Source of the DNA: Endotrypanum monterogeii
Taxonomy: Eukaryota > Euglenozoa > Kinetoplastea > Trypanosomatida > Trypanosomatidae
Assembly: GCA_000333855.2 (NCBI GenBank)
Contig: AOFS02003018.1
Coordinates: 1-15,839 of the forward strand
Length of the DNA stretch: 15,839 bases
Reading direction: 5' to 3'
Part shown: one piece after another, positions 8,585 to 15,839 of the stretch
Numbering within the stretch: the stretch's first letter is position 1
Layout of the letters: every line of letters begins with the position of its first letter
Program-made: the position numbers and the translations under genes
Notes under the pieces: generated by a model
Seen by the model: only the letters and a program-made list of their open reading frames with translations
The model's database searches: none
Told to the model about the DNA's origin: nothing

Positions 8585-9658
8585 TCAGATGAGATTCGTC
8601 GTCTGCTCATCAGTGCCACCGTCGGAGCTGAGAAGCGACGGTGGAGGACTGAGGAGCTTCCTGAAGTTTCGCCACACCGCTAGCGGTTGCAGCAACGTCT
8701 TGAGAGAGTTTTGCCTCCGAATCGACTCCCGCCGTGTGGTCGAGGTCAGTGTTAGGTAAGTGTAGAGGCAGAGCATCGAGCCCACCAGCATCACAACGAC
8801 TCCGTCCAACAGCAGTACGAAAATAGCCCCCAGGTGAGAGGCGGTGTCAGAGTCTGGTGAGAAGCTCGGCCGCCCACTGTGCACGGTGGGGTAGGGCGTC
8901 AGCACCGTTTTCAGATCATTATCACGTTCCCCCGCATCGTCGGCCACAAACAGGTCGTAGAAGAGATACCGCGTTAGCCAGACAACCCCGATCATCGTAG
9001 AGCAGCAGCAGGAGAGGAGGTAGAGCGTGAACCAGCGCAGATTGCGCACTCCAACGCAGCAGCCGAGCACGCTGCAGTGGTGGTCATGCTCCAGCACGCA
9101 CACCCGGCAGTGATAGCAATGCGCGCACCGGGGAGGGCGACGCAGCAGGCACTCTTTGCAAAAGACGAGCAGCGTGTTTCCCTCCAGTGGGTCCCGCTCG
9201 CCGCTCCGCAGGCGCGGATAGATGCCGGGGTCACTAGAGATAGTCAAGAAGTACGACGTGAAAGTCGTCGCCAGCATCAAGAGTGCGCAGATGTACTCAC
9301 CCCAGCCAACCTGGTGCCACACAAGCGACATGTTCGCGACGATCAAAACAACGGTGATGCCCATCGGGATAGTGCCGGTGAGAACGTCGCTGCTAAAGTA
9401 CAACCTAAAGCAGAAAAAATACGTCAGTCGAAACGCGCCAAGCGCCTCCCTGGTCGACTCTCGGCGGTGCATGTAAAGTCTGGGGTCTACCACAGGGAGC
9501 CGCACCTCTTTCGGTGTGGGCCTGGGAGTCACCACTGACGGTATCTTCACGGTGGCATGACGCGTTGAGACACCGGAGTGACTGTCGAGGTGACCCGGTG
9601 CGTCGTACAGTTGAGAGTACGACGACACCATCGGCGCCGCGGCCATGAATGTGTTCAT
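8585..9658 (-). CDS. DHHC-type protein S-acyltransferase (palmitoyltransferase)
   Basis: 357 residues, complete. It transfers a fatty acyl group, usually palmitate, from CoA to protein cysteines at a membrane. Layout: disordered N-terminus (1-70); an FFCFRLYF segment (81-88) before TM1 (about 98-115); TM2 (about 119-140); the DPG motif at 143-145; the Cys-rich domain at 167-210; TM3 (about 209-231); TM4 (about 275-304); and a cytosolic tail. The zinc-type ligands C167, C170, H180, C181, C184, C187, H194 and C201 are all present, and the catalytic D192-H193-H194-C195 is intact. Two parts are atypical: the usual PWVxNC after the catalytic Cys is SVLGCC, and the TTxE motif after TM4 reads TTRRE (307-311). 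Four membrane segments and the length fit the family. The organelle cannot be told from the sequence. The ATG at 9658 lies 2 nt after a strong acceptor AG; in-frame Met5 and Met10 are alternative starts. Confidence 0.94.
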   Translation of the reverse strand: MNTFMAAAPMVSSYSQLYDAPGHLDSHSGVSTRHATVKIPSVVTPRPTPKEVRLPVVDPRLYMHRRESTREALGAFRLTYFFCFRLYFSSDVLTGTIPMGITVVLIVANMSLVWHQVGWGEYICALLMLATTFTSYFLTISSDPGIYPRLRSGERDPLEGNTLLVFCKECLLRRPPRCAHCYHCRVCVLEHDHHCSVLGCCVGVRNLRWFTLYLLSCCCSTMIGVVWLTRYLFYDLFVADDAGERDNDLKTVLTPYPTVHSGRPSFSPDSDTASHLGAIFVLLLDGVVVMLVGSMLCLYTYLTLTSTTRRESIRRQNSLKTLLQPLAVWRNFRKLLSPPPSLLSSDGGTDEQTTNLI

Positions 9659-9747
9659 CGCTGCGTGATCGAGTAATGAGGAGCCATGCAGGAAGAATGG
9701 CGAGAGTCAGCGGATGCGAAAAAGGCGGAACGCACGACGAGAAACAT
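9655..9747 (-). other. Possible upstream ORF overlapping the DHHC start codon
   Basis: If the transcript begins upstream of 9747, an ATG at 9747-9745 opens a 30-codon frame (second in-frame ATG at 9687-9685) whose TGA stop overlaps the DHHC ATG as ATGA. It is removed if splicing uses the AG at 9662-9661. It is probably not coding, but it matters for choosing the acceptor. Confidence 0.3.
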
Positions 9748-9776
9748 GGGGCGCGGAGCAGAGCGGAAAGGGACAC
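9661..9776 (-). promoter_or_regulatory. Predicted trans-splice acceptor and pyrimidine-rich tract for the DHHC gene
   Basis: Reading the minus strand, about 115 nt from 9776 to 9663 are rich in pyrimidines and contain no AG until the AG at 9662-9661, only 2 nt before the ATG at 9658. The previous AG (9778-9777) has a poor tract in front of it. The 9661 site would leave a leader of 2 nt plus the spliced leader. Confidence 0.45.
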
Positions 9777-10407
9777 CTGCACAACGGTATCTCCGCGTGT
9801 CAGCTATGCGATATGGGTTCACCTTCCACAGACGATATCGGTGGGCTGGTCAGCGTCGCTCAAAGAAGCGGCGAGAACATAGACGGATGAAGAAGACAGA
9901 GAGAGAAAATGCGCACACGAGAGGCAGCGCTGTTGGCGAAGTGCGGTGCGCCGTAGCGAGACATTAGTGGTCTCAGAAAGACTGGAGAAAGCGGGGGATA
10001 TTAACGACCGTGTTGTGGCGGAAACAGCAGCGCCGAAGCAATACAGTGTCAGGGATCGAGAGAAGAGAGTAAGACGTGGCGGATACCCCGGCGCATCGCT
10101 GATGAGAGCATGGTGCGACAAACACACACAGCATAGGTGAGAGGATGTCATGTGGGAGCGGGGGCCGATCCAAGCACTACGCTGGGATGGGAGGCGGGGG
10201 GTGGTAATGGCCCCTCCTCTGTATAGTCCGCTCAAATGCCAGCCGCGTCGCACGTTTGATGCGATTGGACACCACAGCCGTGAAAACCGAAAACAAGGAG
10301 GGGGCGGGGTGGACGTTTGAGCGCATCGCACATCAGATGCCGCGCAGCTGAGCCTCGTTCTACCCACAGCAATCAGGGGAAGCCACAGGGAAGAGACCAA
10401 GAGGGAC

Positions 10408-10443
10408 GCGCGCACGAAAACACACGCATACAAACGTGCGCGC
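10408..10443. repeat. 9-bp perfect inverted repeat
   Basis: GCGCGCACG at 10408-10416 and its reverse complement CGTGCGCGC at 10435-10443 flank an 18-nt A/C-rich loop. The arms are alternating purine-pyrimidine, so hairpin or Z-form DNA is possible. No function is known. Confidence 0.6.
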
Positions 10444-10883
10444 AGGGACGGCATCCACATCATCTTACTCACCGCGTCGCGCTTGAAAGCGCCCAAGCGA
10501 TACGCTAGGAAACAAAAGCACGGAGTGCAGTGAGCCCCGCAAGGAGCATCCATGGTACAAGAGCATGGCATACCAGTGCGGGAGACAATAGAAACATAGA
10601 GGTCATGTGCACACACCTGCACGACGACGTGTTTCCGAGAACGGACAGCAAGCACACAGCTCCGTGACGGCTCTGTCTATCGGTGCATGAGACGCTTATT
10701 GACACAACGTAAGGATGGGCCCAAGGCACCACACCGGCTCTTGGAGACACATAGTGCCGCGGCGGCTTCCCCCCTCCCCCCAGCAAGGTGCGGGTATCAG
10801 CACGAGCCGAGGGCAGCGACAAACCGCATTGACGACGCGTATATCCACGTGGGGGTAAACGAAACGACAGCGCTCACTTTTTC

Positions 10884-10912
10884 ACGTATATAAATATGTA
10901 TGTATATATATG
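10884..10912. other. AT-rich alternating purine-pyrimidine island
   Basis: A stretch of mostly TA, TG and AT steps (including TGTATATATATG) stands out in GC-rich surroundings. It is easily melted and near self-complementary at its ends. No gene or known promoter is attached. Confidence 0.5.
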
Positions 10913-11187
10913 TTCCTTCTCGAAACGAAGGCTCTCTAAAGCATCTATGCCTGCTGTGATTCACCGGTGCGCATCGCTCCTCACTGCCAGCACAACGATG
11001 CGCGAAGCAACACGCGCGCACATACAAGCGCAACAACGCAAAAAAAAAAAACCCTCTACGAACTGAACCGATCCGTGCAGCCTCCACCTGCGCGTACACG
11101 GCCACACGCGCTTTCGTGGCGCGGAGAAGGGCGGTCTGCGGTGCGCGAACCTTACACACACCAATGTCTGTGCCCGTGATTGTATGC

Positions 11188-11212
11188 GTGTGTGTGTGTG
11201 TGTGTGTGTGTG
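11188..11212. repeat. (TG)n dinucleotide tract
   Basis: 25 nt of uninterrupted TG dinucleotides on the plus strand (CA in the minus-strand transcript), about 490 nt downstream of the H2BV stop codon. Confidence 0.9.
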
Positions 11213-11520
11213 CTCGCGCGATGAAGCAACCAGCCCAAAACAGGATGAGGACCATCACGGGGATTAGGGAAGAACACGCTCTGAGATGTAGAAAAGCAAA
11301 GAGGCTTGGAAGTGCATCCTCTAGACGAACACATCCACGCACAGAAAGAGAGGGGGAACGGGAAGGTACAGATCGAATATGCATCAACATGTACCCCTAA
11401 CATGCAAGCACACAAATACCTTGACTCACCCACCACCTCCACAACGAAAAAGGGGGGCAATCACTTGCATCCGGTGTGTGTGCGCGGGCGCAAGTAGCTC
11501 GACAGGGACAGGAAGGCGTG

Positions 11521-11543
11521 CTAAAAAGGGAAAAAAGAGGAAA
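11521..11543 (-). promoter_or_regulatory. Acceptor-like polypyrimidine tract + AG without an evident gene
   Basis: On the minus strand a pure 21-nt pyrimidine run (11543-11523) ends in AG at 11522-11521, about 160 nt downstream of the H2BV stop. No credible CDS follows until 9658. It may be part of the H2BV 3' UTR, guide H2BV polyadenylation, or mark a non-coding spliced transcript. Confidence 0.35.
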
Positions 11544-11598
11544 CTGAAAAAAGGCGCGCATCGGGCACCCGTACGCGTGTGTGTGGAGAAGCGTCACG

Positions 11599-11617
11599 CC
11601 CTCCCCCCCCTCCCCCC
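11599..11617 (-). other. G-rich tract (potential G-quadruplex) downstream of H2BV
   Basis: The minus strand reads G6-A-G8-A-G3 here, about 85-100 nt after the H2BV stop codon. It holds enough runs of three G for an intramolecular quadruplex in the transcript's 3' UTR. Confidence 0.5.
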
Positions 11618-11700
11618 ACACATACACACACGCACACACAGTCCAGAAAAGGTAGAAAAGTTGTAGAGGGCCTTTGAGCAGTTCGCAGCGCGCCCGCCCT

Positions 11701-12129
11701 CTAAATCGAGCCCTGTGCATATGTCTCACTGCGGGACGCATTATACTTGGCGACAGCCTTCGTGCCCTCGCTCATGGCGTGTTTTGCTAGCTCTGGCGGC
11801 AGCAGCAGACGTGCTGACGTCTGAATTTCGCGAGCGGTCAGCGTCTTCACCTTGTTGATCTTGGCGACAAACACAGCTTCGGTCTGAATACGATTGAACA
11901 TGTCCTCAATGAAGGAAGAAAGCACGCGCACAGCAGCCTTGCTGAGCGTGCCGCGCTTGAAGAAGCGGCGCAGAGCGCGGTGGATGTACAGGTCCCAGTG
12001 CTGGCTGCGCTTCTGGCCATGGCGGCGCTTGTGATCGCCGCCTGACCTGTGTGCTTTGCCAACCGAGCGCTTGCCCTTGCCCTTACCCCCCAGCGGGATG
12101 GGCCGCTTTCCACCTTTGGTTGGCGGCAT
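11701..12129 (-). CDS. H2BV: Histone H2B variant (H2BV)
   Basis: 142 residues. It is a core-histone-fold protein; the trypanosomatid variant H2BV pairs with H2A.Z in nucleosomes, which are enriched at transcription start regions in these organisms. The N-terminal tail (1-43) is rich in Gly, Lys and Arg and begins MPPTKGGKRP, which I recall as typical of trypanosomatid H2BV. The histone fold spans about 44-125: SSFIEDMFNRIQTEA (71-85) is the central helix and REIQTSARLLLPPELAKHA (100-118) matches the conserved H2B C-terminal signature, followed by SEGTKAVAKY. The length exceeds canonical trypanosomatid H2B (about 110 residues), and the residues around 44-70 differ from it. The frame is open upstream to 12291, but only from a GTG, and the extra 54 residues are not histone-like, so the ATG at 12129 is the start. 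A pyrimidine-rich stretch (12162-12134) abuts the ATG without an AG; likely acceptors are AGs near 12178 or 12195. Confidence 0.95.
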   Translation of the reverse strand: MPPTKGGKRPIPLGGKGKGKRSVGKAHRSGGDHKRRHGQKRSQHWDLYIHRALRRFFKRGTLSKAAVRVLSSFIEDMFNRIQTEAVFVAKINKVKTLTAREIQTSARLLLPPELAKHAMSEGTKAVAKYNASRSETYAQGSI

Positions 12130-13641
12130 CGTGTACGGGAAACAAACAAGAAAGAGAAGTCGATTACTTTTGGTGCGCTGACACAGCCGAGGCGCTAGGA
12201 GAAGGCTTGTGGCACGAGACAGTCTCGGAAGACGAACTCTTGCGAGCACATGAAAACAAAGTGTACATGCCGCGTGACCCCGGCAGCGCACAGGGCCCGT
12301 GGAATAAGAAGAATGTCGGAGTTGGAGATGGGAGACGAGTACGGTGGAAGAAAACTAGCCGTGGAGCAAAGGGTGGGGGTGGAGGCTAAGGAGTTGCCGC
12401 AGGCGCGGTGGAAAGCGGGTTTGGGAGACCAATACACGCAAAGCAAGCGACTTCGCAGTTCCCTGCGACACTGCTGAGCCGATCGTGTGCTGAAGTGCAA
12501 AAGGCTAGTGCCATTGCAGGGCAACGCCAGTCGCCCTCAGCCCCCGTGCTCTGCACGTTGCTGATCGCACGATGACTGTGCCTTGACTGATTCGTGAGCC
12601 GAAATGTGTATCGTATGGACAGGCTATCAATATATTACTCCAACACATGACACACCACGACTCCGCACCGTCAGCCACCTGCCCTTAGACGACGATGTCG
12701 TACTCACAAGCCTTGGTAATGCACAAGACAGCACACGCGCACAGATATACACATTCGAACACCTCCCAATGAGGGAATAAGGGGGTATTTCTCCCCCAGA
12801 TAACACGCGCCCATCTCAGTTAGGCAGAGAGAGCGAAAGAGCAGCCTGGCATCACTGAAACGAGATTTGGCGGAGAGAAACGCCACCACATCAGAGAGGG
12901 CGAGACAAACAGTGACGAGTCGAGAAGCGGGGGGAGAAACGGGGAGTTGAGGTGGCACAAGCACGCGCCGGAAAACAAACAGAAAGGGGGCAGACTCACG
13001 CGTAACATCAAAATCCCGTAAAAGGGGGACCTTTTTTGCCCCTTTGTTTCCGCAAGCCGCTGCCTCCAGCCGTGAACATACGAGTGCATCTCTTCGTGTC
13101 GTGTGTTCGGCCATCCGCGCTGTCGCCGGTGCGCGTCGGTCTGCTTTGCAGCCAATCAGGCGCCTCAACACACACACCAGAAAGCGAAAAAGAGATGCAA
13201 CAGGAAGGCGGCAAGCAGCACGGAGCAATAATAAAAAAGAAAAAACAAGAGAAGGGCTACAGCCGCAGAAGCCGAGGCGGGTTCGTACGCGCACCGATGC
13301 GCACCCTCACATACAGGCCTGTAGATGAAGAGCGTTGGGGGCGCGAAGAAGGCGGAAGAAGAGTAGATGCAAGCTAAAAGCGAGAAACACATACACACAC
13401 ACGCAAGCGCGGCGGAACCGCACCCTATCGAATCACCTGCGCTCGATGGAAACCAGGACTACGACTCCGAACAGCGGGGGCGACGCCGCTGCTGGGCTCG
13501 ACACTTCAGCAGCGAACTGTGGTCCACCAGCAAAAGAGGGAATGAAAGCGCGGCGATAATGAGAGAAGAGCACAATGCCGCTGCGCATTCATAGACAAAA
13601 AACCAACGCAGCAGCCCCACAACAGCCCGATGCACCTCAGA
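12130..13641. other. Intergenic region between the class V PLP enzyme gene and H2BV
   Basis: About 1.5 kb holding the 3' UTR of the PLP-enzyme transcript and the H2BV 5' region. On the minus strand a long pyrimidine-rich block (about 13262-13183) is the strongest splice or polyadenylation-type tract, but it lies more than 1 kb before the H2BV ATG. Shorter tracts with AGs near 12178 and 12195 are closer. Open frames here (for example 13294-12704) are Leu/Phe/Cys/Arg-rich translations of pyrimidine-rich DNA and are not accepted as genes. Confidence 0.55.
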
Positions 13642-15636
13642 TCATGCACAGTGTCCCACAGCCCCGGCTCGTGTGCCGTCATGCATGGGCGACGCAAACT
13701 TGGAGGTCCTCTTGCGCTTGAGGGAGGGCTCCAGGCCAGACACCTCACAGCCGCCTTGACGACGGACGCGTTCGTCGCACGGTACTGAAGTCAGCTGGCC
13801 CTTGGTCGCCGCTGCAATCGCATGCGAAGCACGAATCCGTGCCTGCAGATCTTTGCGCTGTGGAGACCCCACCCACTTGTCGGCTATGGACAAGATCGCC
13901 TCGCGCAGGTACACATACTCATCCGGGGTGTTGTAGACGAAAGCGCTGATGCGCACGTAGTAGCGGCCTTCGATTCGCTTCACAGGCACCTCTACTCGGA
14001 AGATGTCGTGGAGGCTGTCTTGGATGTATTTGGTAGTGATGAGGCTGTCCTGCAATTTCCCTGGGAGCTCTACCAGCGACATAAAGCGCGCGTGACGAGC
14101 CACCTTCCGCGACTGAAAGGCGGTGGTGAGCATGTCCACCGCCGACGACAGGAGATGAGAACAGTAGTCTCGCACTCGCTCGAGCCCCTGCCTCTCCCAG
14201 AAGTCTACAATCGCGGGGATCGAGAGATATGCACCATAGTCGCGCGTCCCGTCCCAGATGAACTCAGAGAGAAGACCCTCCCCCGCGCCGTGCGAGAGCG
14301 CCACGCTGTGTATCTTTTCCATGTCATCTGGGCGTACCCAGAAGAAGCCCACGGATTTGGGTGAGGAGAACCACTTGTGCAAGTTCCCTACAAAGACAGT
14401 CGGCTGCGACTCGGGAGGCAGCGCATTAAAATTCAGCTCGACCTGTAGCGGCGCGTGCGCACCGTCGACAATGATCTTCTGCACCCCACGCTGCCTCAGA
14501 GCGGGGATGATATGGCTGAAAACAGGAAAACACACCGCACTGGTTGACGCCACGTGGTCCAGCACCACGGTCGTGCAGTCTTTAGGTAGCTGGCGGCATA
14601 TCTCCGCGGTCAGCGCAGCGTTGTCGCCCATCACCGCAGGGTCGTGCAGAAATCGGTTGAGTCCGACCTCATGCAGCGAGGCGCCGACCTCCATACACCG
14701 AAACCACAGCATCTTGTACACGGCCAAGTACTCCGTGTCAAAAAAAGCAACCACGTCATCTTTACCGATCATGCGCATGGCGCAGTTGAGAGCGAACGTG
14801 GCGTTTTGCAGCAACACCACCTGGCGCGCTTCGGCCTGCAGGAAGCGGCTCAAGCATCGAATACTGTACACAATGAGCGGAAGCAGCTCCCGGTCCATGA
14901 ACTGCACTACCTCCGCCTCCATGTGCTCCTCGTAAAGCCTCTTTATCAGCATCGCACCGGCAAGAGTGCTGCCAAACGCGCCGTGGTTAATAAACACCAT
15001 ATCGTGGGTGATTGTGAAATGCTCAGAGCGGAAGACGCTCCCGAACTCGCAAGGCTCCACCGCTTGGTCGGCCATCTCGCATATCTGACCACCCCAAGAA
15101 TCGCCCCATGCGCCAGAGACAGGAAGGGAAACGCGGCAGCGCTCGTCACTTCTCAGCCCGTCCCCGCTACTCCGCGCGTCGCCCGCTTCCCTGAACCCCG
15201 CCTCCGAGCACGTCCCTTGCCCAGTACGCGTGTCTCCGCTGCTGCAAGGCAGTTCATCTGACAAGGCTACACCCCCACAGTGCCTCGCATCGGGGTGAAT
15301 CTGCTGAAGGCTCGATTGCGATGTGCTCAGCCTCGAGCCGGCGACGTCCGCCGGCGCCGCCACGAGGACACGCGAAATCTCCGACGTGGAGAGGATGCGC
15401 TTCGCGAATGCCGGGAAACGAGCGGGAGGGCGATAGGTCGCCTCATCCATCATCATGAGGTCCTCCACATTCTCCGAGTGGAAAGAGCCGAATCCCTCGA
15501 AGACGGAAACGTCGGAGGCTAGTGTGTGTTGCTTTCCAGAGGTCAGCAGCGCCTGCAAGTGCGCCGGCAGGCGAACCGAGTCCCACGGCACAGGGGGGAA
15601 GCCCTCGCTTCTCTCACGCACCGGCACCGACGCCAT
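13642..15636 (-). CDS. Class V aminotransferase-fold PLP enzyme, isopenicillin N epimerase-like
   Basis: 664 residues. A fold-type I PLP enzyme of the class V group related to isopenicillin N epimerase, EgtE and cysteine-desulfurase-like lyases; the reaction here is unknown. Motifs: NHGAFGS (217-223), the usual start of the catalytic domain; LQNATFALN (276-284), phosphate contact; DHVASTSAVCFP (360-371); VDGAHAP (390-396), with the Asp that contacts the PLP ring nitrogen; GNLHKWFSSPK (417-427), with K421 the expected Schiff-base lysine; WDGTRDYGAYLSIPA (461-475); and RISAFVYNTPDEY (563-575), with R563 the likely carboxylate anchor. All key residues are present, so an active enzyme is likely. 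The first 200 or so residues are an extension of low predicted order, and the last 75 form a tail with a basic SLKRKR cluster (638-643) that could be a nuclear signal. No peroxisomal or signal peptide is seen. The frame is open to 15651 only from GTG; the ATG at 15636 is the first, after an in-frame TAG. Confidence 0.9.
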   Translation of the reverse strand: MASVPVRERSEGFPPVPWDSVRLPAHLQALLTSGKQHTLASDVSVFEGFGSFHSENVEDLMMMDEATYRPPARFPAFAKRILSTSEISRVLVAAPADVAGSRLSTSQSSLQQIHPDARHCGGVALSDELPCSSGDTRTGQGTCSEAGFREAGDARSSGDGLRSDERCRVSLPVSGAWGDSWGGQICEMADQAVEPCEFGSVFRSEHFTITHDMVFINHGAFGSTLAGAMLIKRLYEEHMEAEVVQFMDRELLPLIVYSIRCLSRFLQAEARQVVLLQNATFALNCAMRMIGKDDVVAFFDTEYLAVYKMLWFRCMEVGASLHEVGLNRFLHDPAVMGDNAALTAEICRQLPKDCTTVVLDHVASTSAVCFPVFSHIIPALRQRGVQKIIVDGAHAPLQVELNFNALPPESQPTVFVGNLHKWFSSPKSVGFFWVRPDDMEKIHSVALSHGAGEGLLSEFIWDGTRDYGAYLSIPAIVDFWERQGLERVRDYCSHLLSSAVDMLTTAFQSRKVARHARFMSLVELPGKLQDSLITTKYIQDSLHDIFRVEVPVKRIEGRYYVRISAFVYNTPDEYVYLREAILSIADKWVGSPQRKDLQARIRASHAIAAATKGQLTSVPCDERVRRQGGCEVSGLEPSLKRKRTSKFASPMHDGTRAGAVGHCA

Positions 15637-15839
15637 TCCGCGCCTCGGCACGCCTGGATAGAATCGTGTGCGGCTAGAGTGTCGCCCTACACCTCCTTTG
15701 TGTATTCGCCCGTGTTCTGAGGTACCGACGCACAGATGCGCGGATCGGCGCGATAGTGCAGCGATCGAGTTGGGTCGGATTTATCAGGCCCATTCCGGCC
15801 TGTGTACCGCACGGAAGTTTCGCCAGCCACGGCGTCCAC
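15637..15839 (-). other. Upstream flank of the PLP enzyme gene
   Basis: About 200 bases to the window edge. There is no strong polypyrimidine tract; AGs near 15655 and 15674 are weak acceptor candidates. No gene is seen. The true acceptor may lie outside the window. Confidence 0.4.

Larger units (their letters stand above)
9659..11700. other. Intergenic region between H2BV and the DHHC gene
   Basis: About 2 kb with no credible gene. It should hold the H2BV 3' UTR and the DHHC 5' end. It contains a C-rich/G-rich tract (11599-11617), an acceptor-like site (11521-11543), a (TG)n tract (11188-11212), a poly-A/T run (11040-11052), an AT-rich island (10884-10912) and a 9-bp perfect inverted repeat (10408-10443). 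The longest same-strand frame (10655-9819, opened by GTG) is Cys/Ser/Leu-rich and not gene-like. Confidence 0.6.

Noticed and set aside
9819..10655. 278-codon minus-strand open frame between H2BV and DHHC
   Set aside because: It opens with GTG, has no recognisable domain, and its Cys/Ser/Leu/Arg-rich make-up is what pyrimidine-rich trypanosomatid intergenic DNA gives on translation.
10797..11390. 197-codon minus-strand open frame with a His-Thr repeat
   Set aside because: The repeat is the translated TG/CA microsatellite, and poly-Phe and Tyr-Ile stretches come from the poly-T and AT-rich tracts. Earlier ATGs precede it. No domain is seen.
12130..12291. 54-residue N-terminal extension of H2BV
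   Set aside because: It starts at GTG, is not histone-like, and the ATG at 12129 gives the expected H2BV N-terminus.
12704..13294. 196-codon minus-strand open frame upstream of H2BV
   Set aside because: Leu/Phe/Arg/Cys-rich translation across the long pyrimidine block; no motif and no acceptable leader structure.
1..15839. Strand-switch region or polycistron boundary
   Set aside because: All supported genes are on the minus strand and no plus-strand gene is supported, so no divergent or convergent switch is visible.

Overview
The window looks like a chromosomal stretch of a trypanosomatid, most likely a Leishmania-like member of the Leishmaniinae. The reasons are intronless protein genes all on one strand, roughly 1.1-2.7 kb of non-coding sequence between them, GC-rich codons, polypyrimidine tracts followed by AG (trans-splice acceptors) upstream of several ATGs, and many (CA)n/(TG)n tracts. 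It also carries a histone of the trypanosomatid H2B-variant type. No tRNA, rRNA, CRISPR, phage or bacterial-type element was seen. I cannot assign the species.

All five supported genes lie on the minus strand and would belong to one polycistronic unit transcribed right to left. In transcription order they are: (1) a 664-residue class V PLP-dependent enzyme of the isopenicillin N epimerase-like group, with long N- and C-terminal extensions (15636-13642); (2) histone H2B variant H2BV (12129-11701); (3) a DHHC palmitoyltransferase with an unusual active-site flank (9658-8585); (4) an acidic, largely disordered conserved-type hypothetical protein with a Cys/His-rich tail (7455-6523); (5) mitochondrial FAD-dependent glycerol-3-phosphate dehydrogenase (3845-2019). 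About 2 kb of 3'-flanking sequence follows to the left edge.

The genes do not form a pathway. Trypanosomatid units group unrelated genes, and control is expected from trans-splicing, polyadenylation and 3' UTRs. Individually they cover redox metabolism (the FAD enzyme passes glycerol-3-phosphate electrons to the respiratory chain), chromatin at transcription start regions (H2BV with H2A.Z), protein lipidation (DHHC), and an uncharacterised PLP reaction.

The non-coding gaps hold the other points of interest. There are good acceptor sites for genes 4 and 5, and an acceptor only 2 nt before the DHHC ATG. Two strong acceptor-like sites have no evident gene after them (1258 and 11521). A stable hairpin (8070-8100) and complementary TG/CA tracts lie downstream of the DHHC gene, and a G-rich tract lies downstream of H2BV. 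I found no clearly new multi-gene system. The best leads are the PLP enzyme, the variant DHHC motif, and the RNA-level features around the DHHC gene.
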